Positions 50,356-59,164 of a stretch of 64,000 nucleotides of DNA are shown here, one piece after another (the stretch's first letter is position 1; each line of letters begins with the position of its first letter). The notes under the pieces were generated by a model. It ran no database searches and was not told where the DNA came from. It saw only the letters and a list, made by a program, of their open reading frames with translations. The stretch covers positions 56,626 through 120,625 of the forward strand of contig JBNAIG010000029.1 of NCBI GenBank assembly GCA_050031985.1, in the 5' to 3' direction. The translations under genes were made by a program, and so were the position numbers. Origin of the DNA: SZUA-368 sp028533045. Its GTDB lineage: Bacteria > Spirochaetota > Spirochaetia > DSM-2461.

Positions 50356-51045
50356 ATGGTAAAAATCGACCTCCATATTCACAGCAACAGCTACTCCCCC
50401 TGTTCACGAATCTCTCCGGATGAGTTGGCTGCCATGGCTCCCTTTACAGGGCTCGATGGGCTTGTCATAACGGAACACAATTTTCAATGGACCCCTTCTG
50501 AGAAAGAGGAACTGCAGGAGAAACTGGGCGGTATCAAGCTCTATTGCGCCATGGAAGCCAGTGTGGCGGAAGGTCATTTTCTGGTCATAGGGGCGGACCT
50601 TTCCCCTTGGGATCAGTCAAAGACATTAGCCGATCTTGCCGTCCTCGCTTCCGAACAGGAGGCCGCCCTTATCTGGGCCCATCCGGGCCGCTTTACTCCT
50701 ATCCCCGATAATCTGTCCGAGCGGGAAGACTTTCGGGCCATTCACGGCATAGAAGTAATGAGTTCCAATATAAAGGCTAAGCATCGTGAGGGAATCGCTC
50801 GAGTGCTCGAAGTCCTTAAAAAGCCCACTCTCGCCGGGTCGGACAGCCACAGTCCCCTGACTCTGGGAACCTATGCCACCATGTTTCCCACCCTTCCCAA
50901 GGATGAAAAGGAGCTGGCCCAAATGATCAAAGCCCCTTGCGGCGTGCCCTGGGCCAACCGAAAGGCTCTTATTCCCCTTAACGGGAAGCCCGGCCCGGAA
51001 GAGGAAAAAATGCTCCTCACTCCCCCGGCTCCCTTCCGGGTTTAA
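50356..51045 (+). CDS. PHP-domain phosphoesterase
   Basis: 229 residues. Metal ligands in PHP order: DLHIHSNSYSP, ITEHNF, a Glu in MEASV, WAHPGRF and GSDSHSPLTLG. PHP proteins hydrolyse phosphoesters, including nucleotides and polynucleotides (YciV/TrpH-like). Substrate unknown. No clear ribosome-binding site; it probably shares the arsR transcript. Downstream to 51188 lies a hairpin GGGGTA/TACCCC (51095-51112) without a T-run. Confidence 0.85.
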   Translation: MVKIDLHIHSNSYSPCSRISPDELAAMAPFTGLDGLVITEHNFQWTPSEKEELQEKLGGIKLYCAMEASVAEGHFLVIGADLSPWDQSKTLADLAVLASEQEAALIWAHPGRFTPIPDNLSEREDFRAIHGIEVMSSNIKAKHREGIARVLEVLKKPTLAGSDSHSPLTLGTYATMFPTLPKDEKELAQMIKAPCGVPWANRKALIPLNGKPGPEEEKMLLTPPAPFRV

Positions 51046-51188
51046 TGTTAAAAACTGTGTCTAGATCCCTTCTGGGGGCTTTTTAACCCTAATGGGGTAG
51101 AAAAATACCCCCTGCGTATTATAGTCCTCCTCTGCCTTTTGCAGTACTTTTTTGAACATAAGAAACTACATAAAGGAGGATTAGTCAT

Positions 51189-51632
51189 ATGGGACTGATC
51201 AACGGACTGGCACTTATTCTTCTGGGGGCATTTTGCGTTCCCAGTCTTGTGGCCGAAAAGAATGAAAAAGCAAAAGAGTTATTAGACAAGATAACTCCCT
51301 ATCAAGGGACTTTTGGATTGGTGGTATTCGCATGGGGAGTGTGGGGGATTGTCTCTTCCGTTCTTCATTTGAGCTGGCTTGGTAACTGGCCTCTTTGGTG
51401 GGCGACTCGTCTAGGGGCTAACGTAATCAACGCTGCCGGTGGAATGATTTTGGGATTTGCCATGATTCAGAGTATGCTACTTTCCCGAATGCCCGAAGAG
51501 GCGCAGGAAAAGGCTACTCAACTGCGGGAAAAACTGGTTAGCTCTCAGAGCAAGATTGGTATTGCCGCAATTATTGCCGGTATCTGGGTGCTGGTTTATG
51601 AGATTCTTCTTCAGGGAATCCTGAATATATAA
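51189..51632 (+). CDS. Four-helix membrane protein of unknown function
   Basis: 147 residues with four membrane segments (LINGLALILLGAFCVPSLVA, TFGLVVFAWGVWGIVSSVL, VINAAGGMILGFAMIQSML and IGIAAIIAGIWVLVYEILL) and two charged cytoplasmic-type linkers (EKNEKAKELLDK; PEEAQEKATQLREK). Family not recognised. Perfect AAAGGAGG precedes the ATG. Confidence 0.75.
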   Translation: MGLINGLALILLGAFCVPSLVAEKNEKAKELLDKITPYQGTFGLVVFAWGVWGIVSSVLHLSWLGNWPLWWATRLGANVINAAGGMILGFAMIQSMLLSRMPEEAQEKATQLREKLVSSQSKIGIAAIIAGIWVLVYEILLQGILNI

Positions 51633-51643
51633 TATCTCTCTCT

Positions 51644-51661
51644 GCCGGCCCTCGGGCCGGC
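51644..51661. terminator. GC-rich hairpin after membrane protein gene
   Basis: Perfect palindrome GCCGGCCC-TC-GGGCCGGC, followed on the plus strand by CTTTAA. The T-run is short, so termination is likely but weak. Confidence 0.5.
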
Positions 51662-51686
51662 CTTTAAGTGATGCTCCTCACTCCCC

Positions 51687-53366
51687 CTAGTATCTAAATC
51701 CGCTATTCCCTACGAATTCTCTTAATAGGGACAGCTTGGGAATATCCTCCGAAGGAATGGGGGCAAAGTAGTTCAGAAAAGAAAGGAGCCGACAGGCTTC
51801 GCTGTACTCCTCTTCGGTGGGCTTCACGCTTTTGAGAAGCGGTTCGGCCAGACCTTTGAGTACTCCCAGTTCATAGTCCAGGGCGGAGTTGAAGATAACG
51901 TCCGCCTCTCCCTGGTAGGGAAAGATGTTTTTCTGTTCCCCCCGGCGGACCGAGGGCCACATGCCAATGGTGGTGTGGGCGGTGTAGCCTCGGAACTGGT
52001 AGTCCCGCACAATGCGCCGGATCATTCGGTTATCGGTGGTGGAAATACGATTGTTATCATCCAGATTCAGCTGGGTCAGGGCGGAAATGTAGATCTTATA
52101 TTTTAATTCCGCCGGGATTTTTCCGGTAAGCTTTTCATTTAGCCCATGAATCCCTTCCATAATAAGGAGGGTGTTCTCTTCCAGCTTTAAGAGGCGTCCC
52201 TTATCCTGGCGGCCTCCCTTTTTGAAGTTGAAAATGGGGATTTCCGCTTCCTTGCCCGCAAAGAGATCCAGGAGATTTTGATTCAGCAGGGGCACATCCA
52301 GGGCCTCCAGGGCTTCAAAGTCGATTTCTCCCTCTTCATCCTTGGGCACCTGTTCCCGGGGGAGGTAGTAGTCGTCCAGGGATACCATGACGGGGTTGTA
52401 ACCCAGGGTTTGCAGATTTATGGCCATTCTTTTGGTAAAGGTTGTTTTGCCTGAGGAGGATGGACCGGCCACGAGGACCAGTTTTACCTTGCCCCTGTCG
52501 TGTATGTCGTGGGCTATGTCACTCATTTTCTGTGAGTGGAGCGTTTCGGCGGTAAGGATAAAGTGTTCCCGTTTCTTTCTGTCCATGGCCAAGGCGTTAA
52601 GCTGACCCACACAGTGAACGTCGAGAATCTTTCCCCACTTCTTATGTTCCTGATAGATGGAGAAAAGCTTAGGCTCATCCTTAAAGGGCGCCATGGTCAG
52701 AGGGGTCCGGGAAGGGGGAAAGCGAAGGAGGAAGCCGTCGTCGTATTCCTGAATCTCCCACTGGGTCAGAAGGCCCGTACGGGGAACCAGAGGGCCGTGG
52801 AAAATAGTGCGGTACCCGTCGCAGTTAAGTATCATGATGCGCGGTTTATTCAGCCCTTCCATGAGGGTGAGGGTTTTTTCCGCTCCCCCCCGGGCTTTAA
52901 TCATTTCCATGGTTTCCACATAGTTCAGATGGGACAGGTCTATGGGGAAATTCTCCTCTACGAGCCGTTCCATCTCCCGGCGCAGGCGGGGAATTGCTTC
53001 GGCCGACTGGGGATTCTCTCCTTCCAGGTGGTAGTAAAAACCGTTTCCCAGGGAGTGGTCTATCACCAGGTCGCCCTTGGGGTAGAGATTGTGAAAGGCC
53101 ATCTCCGTAAGAAAGGTCAGACTTTGACGATAAATATTCAGTCCCGCCCGGTCATTCAGATAAACCATTCCCAACTCACCGTTCGTATCGACCCGGTGCA
53201 TAAGGGAGTGGGTCTGGTTATTCATGGTAATTCCCACCAGGGGGAATTGGCCGGAGAAGCGAAGATTTTCCGGAATGAAGTCTTCGAATCGCTCACCCCC
53301 TTTGGGATGTATGACAGTGGCGCGGTTTTTTAAGGTTAAAGTCAGTTCCTTACCATGGTAGCTCAT
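51687..53366 (-). CDS. Nucleoside (uridine) kinase with TGS/ThrRS-like N-terminus
   Basis: 559 residues. N-terminal ~230 residues resemble the TGS plus editing-like region of threonyl-tRNA synthetase fused to kinases in Firmicutes and spirochetes (VIDHSLGNGFYYHLEGENP). The C-terminal half is a uridine kinase/phosphoribulokinase fold with Walker A VAGPSSSGKTTFTKRM (about 292-307) and VSLDDYYLPREQVP. Family members phosphorylate nucleosides such as uridine or cytidine. Its ATG shares one base with the HD-GYP stop (TAATG). Confidence 0.9.
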   Translation of the reverse strand: MSYHGKELTLTLKNRATVIHPKGGERFEDFIPENLRFSGQFPLVGITMNNQTHSLMHRVDTNGELGMVYLNDRAGLNIYRQSLTFLTEMAFHNLYPKGDLVIDHSLGNGFYYHLEGENPQSAEAIPRLRREMERLVEENFPIDLSHLNYVETMEMIKARGGAEKTLTLMEGLNKPRIMILNCDGYRTIFHGPLVPRTGLLTQWEIQEYDDGFLLRFPPSRTPLTMAPFKDEPKLFSIYQEHKKWGKILDVHCVGQLNALAMDRKKREHFILTAETLHSQKMSDIAHDIHDRGKVKLVLVAGPSSSGKTTFTKRMAINLQTLGYNPVMVSLDDYYLPREQVPKDEEGEIDFEALEALDVPLLNQNLLDLFAGKEAEIPIFNFKKGGRQDKGRLLKLEENTLLIMEGIHGLNEKLTGKIPAELKYKIYISALTQLNLDDNNRISTTDNRMIRRIVRDYQFRGYTAHTTIGMWPSVRRGEQKNIFPYQGEADVIFNSALDYELGVLKGLAEPLLKSVKPTEEEYSEACRLLSFLNYFAPIPSEDIPKLSLLREFVGNSGFRY

Positions 53367-54547
53367 TATAATACTCCGTTATCCTTGAGGCTGGCCACTT
53401 CGGGAGAAGTGAGAACCCGGACAATCTTACCTCCCTCTTCTTCGGAGGTTTGCATAAGAGGCTGGTCCTTATAGGGATTCCTGCTTTCGTCCACCAGAAG
53501 TTTTACTATGGGATAACGGGGTTTTTCGCTGTTTGTCTTGGTCACCACACCAATGGCTTTGTTCTTCATTATCACATAACAGCCAATGGGGTAGAGGGAG
53601 AGAGACTCCAGCAGGGGCAGGAGAATATCTCTGTCGTAGAGGCTTTCCATCTCTTTGAGGAGGGTGGCAATACTGGTGTGGGCGTCCTTTTCGCTCCTAA
53701 AGGGGCGGGAGGAGATCTGGGCGTCGTAGCTGCAGGCAATGGCAATGATTTTCCCGTAAAGGGAAATGCGGTTTGCCCCCAGTTTCTGGGGATAGCCGGT
53801 CCCGTTTTCCCGCTCGTGATGTTCCAGAATCCCCAAAAGGATATCCTGGGAAAGGGGAGGCTGAATCTCCTTCATCTCCTTGAGCATACGGTAACCCAAT
53901 AGGGGGTGGAGGGAAATAGTTTTTTTCTCTTCCGGTGTCAAAGTCCCCTCTTTGTTGTAGATTTCCGGGGGAATTTGCAGCATTCCCACTTCGTGGAGCA
54001 TACAGGAAATCCCCACTTCAATGACCTTGTGGGGGGCAATGCGGGGATTTTTAAGCTTCGTGGCGATGGTTAGGGCTATGATGGTGGTCCTTACCGCATG
54101 GGTTATGAAGTAGGGACGGTTCTTTTCGTTTTTAAGTTCCGCAAAACGCAGGATATACTGTTCGTTCTCCTTTACCATGGCTATGACTTCCTTGATAAAG
54201 TCGGTAAGGGAATTCAGATTGATATTGTTGGTTCTCTTGAACTTTTCGTAGAATTCATCGGTAAAATCCAGGTAACGATTGTAGGATTTCTGCGCCTGGA
54301 GGAGTCCTTCTTTCTCCTTTTCGTCCTGGTCCAGAGAGGCTCCGGAAAGGGCGTTTGTGGCGGAGGCTTCGCTGGGGAGGGGAGAACCTTCCGTTAAAAT
54401 CTCCGTATACTGCCATTTTTTAAGCATGGCGATGAGAGAATCGCTTACGGCCAGATCGCCGGAAAGCACCATAAAACCGGAATCCAGATAGACGGGGGAT
54501 TCATAATAGGTGCCCGGTTCCATTTTCTCCACTTCGATGATATTCAT
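53366..54547 (-). CDS. Degenerate HD-GYP domain protein
   Basis: 393 residues. N-terminal ~150 residues unknown. The HD-GYP fold then follows (THAVRTTIIALTIATKL, MLHEVGMLQIPPEIYNKEGTLTPEEKKTISLHPLLGYRML, LEHHERENGTGYPQKLG). Key positions are altered: the HD pair reads HE (LHEVG), the Lys after HDxG is missing, and the later ADxYDA reads ACSYDA. HHE and GxGYP are kept. It may bind but not hydrolyse cyclic di-GMP, or have another metal set. Ribosome-binding site GGGAG precedes the ATG. Forms an operon with the nucleoside kinase. Confidence 0.85.
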   Translation of the reverse strand: MNIIEVEKMEPGTYYESPVYLDSGFMVLSGDLAVSDSLIAMLKKWQYTEILTEGSPLPSEASATNALSGASLDQDEKEKEGLLQAQKSYNRYLDFTDEFYEKFKRTNNINLNSLTDFIKEVIAMVKENEQYILRFAELKNEKNRPYFITHAVRTTIIALTIATKLKNPRIAPHKVIEVGISCMLHEVGMLQIPPEIYNKEGTLTPEEKKTISLHPLLGYRMLKEMKEIQPPLSQDILLGILEHHERENGTGYPQKLGANRISLYGKIIAIACSYDAQISSRPFRSEKDAHTSIATLLKEMESLYDRDILLPLLESLSLYPIGCYVIMKNKAIGVVTKTNSEKPRYPIVKLLVDESRNPYKDQPLMQTSEEEGGKIVRVLTSPEVASLKDNGVL

Positions 54548-54578
54548 TTTGTGCTACTCCCGGGTAAAAAAATCTGCG

Positions 54579-54607
54579 TTGACCACCTTGATAAAATGCT
54601 CTAAGAT
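54579..54607 (+). promoter_or_regulatory. Promoter of the two-TM protein/alaA genes
   Basis: TTGACC (54579-54584), 17-base spacer, TAAGAT (54602-54607). The transcript would have a leader of about 50 bases ending in AGGAGAA. A second -10-like TATATT lies nearer the gene. Confidence 0.55.
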
Positions 54608-54663
54608 TAAATGTCTAAACGGCAACTGTATCAAGGTTTACTTATATTATAGGAGAATCGGAC

Positions 54664-55485
54664 ATGAAATTTAAGACTATATTCATCCTTTTTAACATTA
54701 TAGTGCTTTTTGCCTTTCTTTTTATCACTCTGATTCCCCTCGTAATGCTGGGTAATGAATATTCCTCCCTTTTCTGGTCGCAGAACTGGATTCTGGTGGC
54801 TCTCTTTGTTCTCTTTATCTCCCTTTTGGACGGGTACTTTGTTATTAACTGGAAACTCTTTCACTATTTGGAGGAAGAGGACTGGCCCGGTCTCCTTTAT
54901 TACCTGGAAGAGAAGATTTTTGATCAGAAAAAACTTAAGAAACGCTATGTTTCTCTCTATATCAACGGGGCCCTCTCCGTATCTAACCTGGATAAGATTG
55001 ACCGGCTCGAAGCGGAAGTGCGCGACAAAAAGCCGGATCTTTTTCGCATAACCGGCCTTCAGTTTGGTGTGAACCGGCTTTTGAAGAAGGATGCGGCTGG
55101 GGCGGAGCTCTTTTTTCATGAGATTCTTGCCATGGACAAGGTGCACGACCGGGAGTGGATTCTCTGGTGTCTCGCCTTCTCCTGCTACAGCGGCAAGCGA
55201 GTGGATGAAGCGATGGAACCGCTTATGGAGATTCTGGAAAGCAAGACCAAGGACAAGGTCCTTCGTCTTCTGGACTGCTACCTGCTGGATACGCTCCGCG
55301 ATAAAATCCCTATGGAAAAGCAGACTCTTCTTTCGGAGAAGACTTTGGAACTCAAGAAGGAGACTATCTCCCTCTCCGCCTGGAACCGGGCCCTGGAAAA
55401 GAGCCGGGAAAGCAATATCCTTTCCGTCTTCATGTCCTCTTTGATCGAGGACGCCCGCAAATGGATCGGTCAGATCGAAGGCTAA
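54664..55485 (+). CDS. Two-TM protein with helical-repeat domain
   Basis: 273 residues. Two membrane segments at 6-28 and 41-63 (IFILFNIIVLFAFLFITLIPL; WILVALFVLFISLLDGYFVI) put a ~200-residue helical region in the cytoplasm (LLYYLEEKIFDQKKLKKRYVSLYINGALS, LFFHEILAMDKVHDREWILWCLAFSCYSGKRVDEAMEPL), TPR-like in rhythm. Family not recognised. AGGAGAA eight bases before ATG. alaA follows six bases on. Confidence 0.75.
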   Translation: MKFKTIFILFNIIVLFAFLFITLIPLVMLGNEYSSLFWSQNWILVALFVLFISLLDGYFVINWKLFHYLEEEDWPGLLYYLEEKIFDQKKLKKRYVSLYINGALSVSNLDKIDRLEAEVRDKKPDLFRITGLQFGVNRLLKKDAAGAELFFHEILAMDKVHDREWILWCLAFSCYSGKRVDEAMEPLMEILESKTKDKVLRLLDCYLLDTLRDKIPMEKQTLLSEKTLELKKETISLSAWNRALEKSRESNILSVFMSSLIEDARKWIGQIEG

Positions 55486-55491
55486 ATTTCT

Positions 55492-56706
55492 GTGAATATC
55501 GAAAAATCCCACAAGTTGGACAATGTCTGCTACGACATCCGCGGTCCGGTGATGGAGGAATCCATCCGTATGGAAGAGGAGGGGATCTCCCTCATTAAGC
55601 TGAATATCGGGAACCTGGCCCCCTTTGGATTCCGGGCGCCCGACGAAATTGTTCAGGATATGATTCGAAACATGTCCCAGGCCGAAGGGTATAGCGCCTC
55701 AAAGGGGATGTTTGCCGCCCGAAAGGCCATAATGCACGAATGCCAGCGGGTGGGCATTGAGGGTGTGGATATAGAGGATATTTACACCGGAAACGGGGTA
55801 AGCGAACTCATTCAGCTCTCTACCCAGGCCCTTCTGAACCGGGGGGACGAAATGCTCGTTCCCGCCCCGGACTACCCCCTCTGGACCGCTTCTGTGAATC
55901 TGGCTGGGGGAAAGGCGGTTCACTACCTTTGCGACGAGGCATCCGGCTGGATTCCGGACCTTTCGGACATGGAAAAGAAAATCACCGACAGGACCCGGGC
56001 CATCGTAGTCATTAATCCCAACAACCCCACCGGAGGCGTTTACCCCCGGGAAGTGCTGGAAGGGATAATTGAATTGGCCCGGAAACACAGCCTGATAATA
56101 TTTGCCGACGAGATTTACGACAAGGTCCTCTATGACGACGCTGTCCATACCCCTTTGGCTTCCCTGGCCGACGATGTCCTCTTCCTTACCTTTAACGGCC
56201 TCTCCAAAGCCTACCGATCCTGCGGATTCCGGGCTGGCTGGATGGTGCTGAGCGGGGAGAAGAAACATGCCGCCGGTTACATAGAAGGGCTCACCATGCT
56301 CTCCAATATGCGTCTTTGCAGCAATGTGCCCGGCCAGTTTGCCATACAGACCGCCCTGGGCGGCTACCAGAGTATTGGGGAGCTGATTTGCCCCGGCGGG
56401 CGTCTCTACAAGCAGCGGGACTACCTTTATGAAAGGTTAACGGCCATACCGGGCATTACCTGCCAGAAGCCGGGCGGGGCGCTCTACCTCTTTCCCAAAC
56501 TGGACAGGAAGCGCTTTAACATAAGCAACGACATGCAGTTTGCCCTGGATCTTTTGAAGGAGACTCACATTCTTGTGGTGCAGGGAACCGGTTTTAACTG
56601 GCCCGATCCGGATCACTTCCGCATCGTCTTCCTGCCCGATCTGGAAACCCTATCCCTCGCGGCTGACCGAATGGAGAAGTTCTTCGCAAGCTATCGTCAG
56701 GACTGA
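55492..56706 (+). CDS. alaA: Alanine aminotransferase AlaA-like
   Basis: 404 residues from a GTG start. It is close in sequence, from memory, to E. coli AlaA throughout: IEKSHKLDNVCYDIRGPV, LIKLNIGNLAPFGFRAPDEI, TGNGVSELIQLSTQALLNRGDEMLVPAPDYPLWTASV, INPNNPTGGVYPREVL, FADEIYDKVLYDDAVHTPLASL, the PLP Lys in FNGLSKAYRSCGFRAGWMVL, and GTGFNWPDPDHFRIV. Converts pyruvate and glutamate to alanine and 2-oxoglutarate. Its last 57 bases overlap the convergent DUF4954 gene. Confidence 0.93.
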   Translation: MNIEKSHKLDNVCYDIRGPVMEESIRMEEEGISLIKLNIGNLAPFGFRAPDEIVQDMIRNMSQAEGYSASKGMFAARKAIMHECQRVGIEGVDIEDIYTGNGVSELIQLSTQALLNRGDEMLVPAPDYPLWTASVNLAGGKAVHYLCDEASGWIPDLSDMEKKITDRTRAIVVINPNNPTGGVYPREVLEGIIELARKHSLIIFADEIYDKVLYDDAVHTPLASLADDVLFLTFNGLSKAYRSCGFRAGWMVLSGEKKHAAGYIEGLTMLSNMRLCSNVPGQFAIQTALGGYQSIGELICPGGRLYKQRDYLYERLTAIPGITCQKPGGALYLFPKLDRKRFNISNDMQFALDLLKETHILVVQGTGFNWPDPDHFRIVFLPDLETLSLAADRMEKFFASYRQD

Positions 56707-58629
56707 CAAAGCTTCCTCCTGTTCTCCAATAAAACTGTCCTCTTCCAGGCGTCCCATTACCTCATTTCGTTCCTCATCGTTCCGAAAGGTTATGAGACGG
56801 AAGGGGTCGGTAAAGTCCTTTTCCCGGGAGCGGCGGGTGACCTCAAGCTGTTGGGCGGCGGTGTTTAAGGCTGACCGGATCACCTCTTTAAGGTCCCCGG
56901 GAGTCAGGGCCTCTTTTCCTGTCATCTCACACCAGCAGGCCAGGCTGTGGCGCAGTTTTTCTTTATTATACTGGTCGCTCCACTGGGCGTAACGTTTGTG
57001 GAGATCTTCCCAACTTTCGAGGATTCCCCGGGCGGCGTCCTTTTCCAGGCCATCCCGCTGCTCCGGAGAGATCAGTTGCCCCCCCGCGTTAATCCAGGAG
57101 CCCAATCGGCCCCCTTCCAGGTCTTCGGTGGATTTAGCCTCCAGAAGATTCAGTACCAGGGAGTATTCTATTAGTTCCCCGTAGCTTCGCCAGGCCCGGG
57201 CGGGCCGCAGGATACGGACTGTTTTACCGCCCCGTTCCAATTGTTGGTCATCCACAAGGAGTTCGGCCGGGTCGTAGCCGGGATTATTCAGATTATCCTT
57301 GCCGCACCATTTTTCCAGGAGCCTTCGTCCCTCTCTCATCGCCTCAAGGGTGTCCGGGGCCAGGTAGTGGAATTCCAGGGACTGCACCGGCGACTGCCGT
57401 TTGTCACGTTTGCGGAATTTGGCGCTATTGCGAGCCAGGGCGTACATATTGTAGTGGAACCAGTAGGCGGGCATGACGGTGAGCCTTCCCCGGCTCTCGT
57501 CCCGGGAAACCAGGGAGAAGGGGAGGGTGATGTTCAACTCCGCCGGGTAGGAGCCCTTGGCGAGCAGGGTAAAGGGGGCAAAGCGGCAGTTGTGTTTGAG
57601 GCTTACATTCAGTCCCGGCCAAAAACCCCGTTCCGCCAGGATCTCCCCGTCCGCCCCGCGGGAGTTGTGATTGGAGCCGATGGTGGCCCCGGCGGCTATA
57701 TTGCTCTGTCCCTGGAGGGTGGCGGCAATGAGAAAGGAGTTGTTGTGGTGCTGCTCATGGAAGGGAAAGAGGAGGGCGTTCTGTACTTCGCAGCAGCCTA
57801 TGGTGCTGTTGGCCCCCAGGATGCTGTTGATAAAGCGGGCCCCGTAGGTCAGGCGGGTCTCTTCGCCCAGGATAAAACGGTCTCCCTTGGCGCCAAAGTC
57901 GACCCGGGCTCCCTTCTGGACAATGCCGTCGGTCAACTGGACCGCTTCCCCGATGATGACGGGCTGCTCGGTGGTGCCGGCCAGAGTCAGGTTAGTCAGT
58001 CTGTCCGCTCCGGTCACTTGAGTATGGGGACCAAAGTTTACGTCCTCTATGCGCCGGCAGCTTCGGATTTGGCTTCCTTTGCCTAGGGTGCCGTACTGAC
58101 CGGGGGCGGGGAGGGCTGATTCGGTCCAGTTTTGGAAGGCTTCCCGGAGGGTTGTTTTGTCCCGGTATTTGGCCCAGAGCCAGGCGTCGCCGGGGAGCAT
58201 TTTTGTGTGGCTCTGAACGGCCCGGCTGCCCTTTTCGTTGGCTATTTCTATGGTGACGCCCTGCCCGAATCGGGGGGTGGGGCTGCAGCTCATTTCGTCT
58301 ATGTTAAAGAGGAGGCTGTCCTGTCCGATGTTGTAGCGGGAGAGGTAGCCTATCTTGTGAAGGGCGACGTTTTGTCCCAGGGTGCAGCTGTCTATGGTGC
58401 TGTCGTAGAGGCCTACGGGGAGGCTTATGTTGCCCGCTTTTTGTGTGCCCTGCTCCAGGGGGCTTATATGTACGGTGCCGTAGAAGCGGCAGTTTTCTAT
58501 GAGTTCTGGAGTGAAGGGGGCGGCCACGAGAATTTTGGTCCAGTCTTGGGCCCGATTGTCCTTTGTCTCTAGTTGGGAGATTTCTTTGTTACTTAGGGGG
58601 CGGTAGTCAGTTTTGTGCTTTTGTTTCAT
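56650..58629 (-). CDS. DUF4954 family protein (left-handed beta-helix-like)
   Basis: 659 residues, no signal peptide. The central part shows hexapeptide-like turns of a left-handed beta helix (TEQPVIIGEAVQLTDGIVQKGARVDFGAKGDRFILGEETRLTYGARFINSILGANSTIGCCEVQNALLF), as in sugar-nucleotide transferases; the C-terminal ~200 residues are helical (ESWEDLHKRYAQWSDQYNKEKLRHSLACWCEMTGKEAL). DUF4954 proteins occur in spirochetes and Bacteroidetes; function unestablished. AGGAGA nine bases before ATG. The C-terminus overlaps alaA in antisense by 57 bases. Confidence 0.85.
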   Translation of the reverse strand: MKQKHKTDYRPLSNKEISQLETKDNRAQDWTKILVAAPFTPELIENCRFYGTVHISPLEQGTQKAGNISLPVGLYDSTIDSCTLGQNVALHKIGYLSRYNIGQDSLLFNIDEMSCSPTPRFGQGVTIEIANEKGSRAVQSHTKMLPGDAWLWAKYRDKTTLREAFQNWTESALPAPGQYGTLGKGSQIRSCRRIEDVNFGPHTQVTGADRLTNLTLAGTTEQPVIIGEAVQLTDGIVQKGARVDFGAKGDRFILGEETRLTYGARFINSILGANSTIGCCEVQNALLFPFHEQHHNNSFLIAATLQGQSNIAAGATIGSNHNSRGADGEILAERGFWPGLNVSLKHNCRFAPFTLLAKGSYPAELNITLPFSLVSRDESRGRLTVMPAYWFHYNMYALARNSAKFRKRDKRQSPVQSLEFHYLAPDTLEAMREGRRLLEKWCGKDNLNNPGYDPAELLVDDQQLERGGKTVRILRPARAWRSYGELIEYSLVLNLLEAKSTEDLEGGRLGSWINAGGQLISPEQRDGLEKDAARGILESWEDLHKRYAQWSDQYNKEKLRHSLACWCEMTGKEALTPGDLKEVIRSALNTAAQQLEVTRRSREKDFTDPFRLITFRNDEERNEVMGRLEEDSFIGEQEEALSVLTIACEELLHSVSREG

Positions 58630-58732
58630 GGCCGGGTCTCCTCATGTTTATGTCCCTATTGTAACAGGGAATTATAAGAAGTGTGGGATTTTTTTGAGGC
58701 TTTTATTAAGCAAAAAAGTTTTTCTCCCTGAG

Positions 58733-59140
58733 AATCCCTCTTCTCCCAGTGAGCTTTCTTTTTTTGACTGGGATTTGGGGGAAGAATGGGATTTAAGATA
58801 GGGCTTTGAGGCTTCTTCTTAATCCTTTTAATCCCTCTTGTCCCAGTGAGCTTTTTTTTCTTTGACTGGGAATTATGGGATTTAAGATGGGACTTTGAAG
58901 CTTTTCTTAATCCTCTTAATCCCTCTTTTCCCAGTGAGCTTTCTTTTTTTTGACTGGGATTTGGGGGAATTATGGGATTTAGGATAGGGCTGTGAGGCTT
59001 CTTCTTAATCCTTTTAATCCCTCTTTTCCCAGTGAGCTTTCTTTTTTTTTGACTGGGATTTATGGGAATTATGGGATTTAAGATGGGAGCTTTGAGGCTT
59101 TTTTTAATCCTCTTAATCCTCTTCTTCCCATAATTCCCTG
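58733..59140. repeat. Tandem array of ~88-99-bp palindromic units
   Basis: Units begin AATCCCTC at 58733, 58830, 58918 and 59016, with a partial fifth from about 59115; a decayed copy may precede 58733. Each holds TCCCAGT...ACTGGGA (58744-58750/58767-58773; 58841-58847/58865-58871; 58929-58935/58953-58959; 59027-59033/59052-59058) around a T-rich loop. GGGATTTAAG near each unit end pairs with CTTAATCC/AATCCC of the next, so hairpins alternate. The 58630-59164 gap holds no gene. Confidence 0.9.
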
Positions 59141-59144
59141 TTTG

Positions 59145-59163
59145 TTTTTTTTTGGGGGGGGGG
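59145..59163. repeat. T9-G10 homopolymer tract
   Basis: Nine T then ten G residues, one base beyond the purU stop codon. Such tracts are slippage-prone; here the tract is outside any coding region. Confidence 0.9.
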
Positions 59164-59164
59164 C

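Noticed and set aside
51095..51112. Intrinsic terminator after the PHP gene
   Set aside because: The hairpin GGGGTA/TACCCC is followed by CTGCGT, with no T-run on either strand.
58733..59140. CRISPR array
   Set aside because: Successive units are similar over their whole length, so there are no unique spacers, the period varies from 88 to 99 bases, and no cas gene is nearby.
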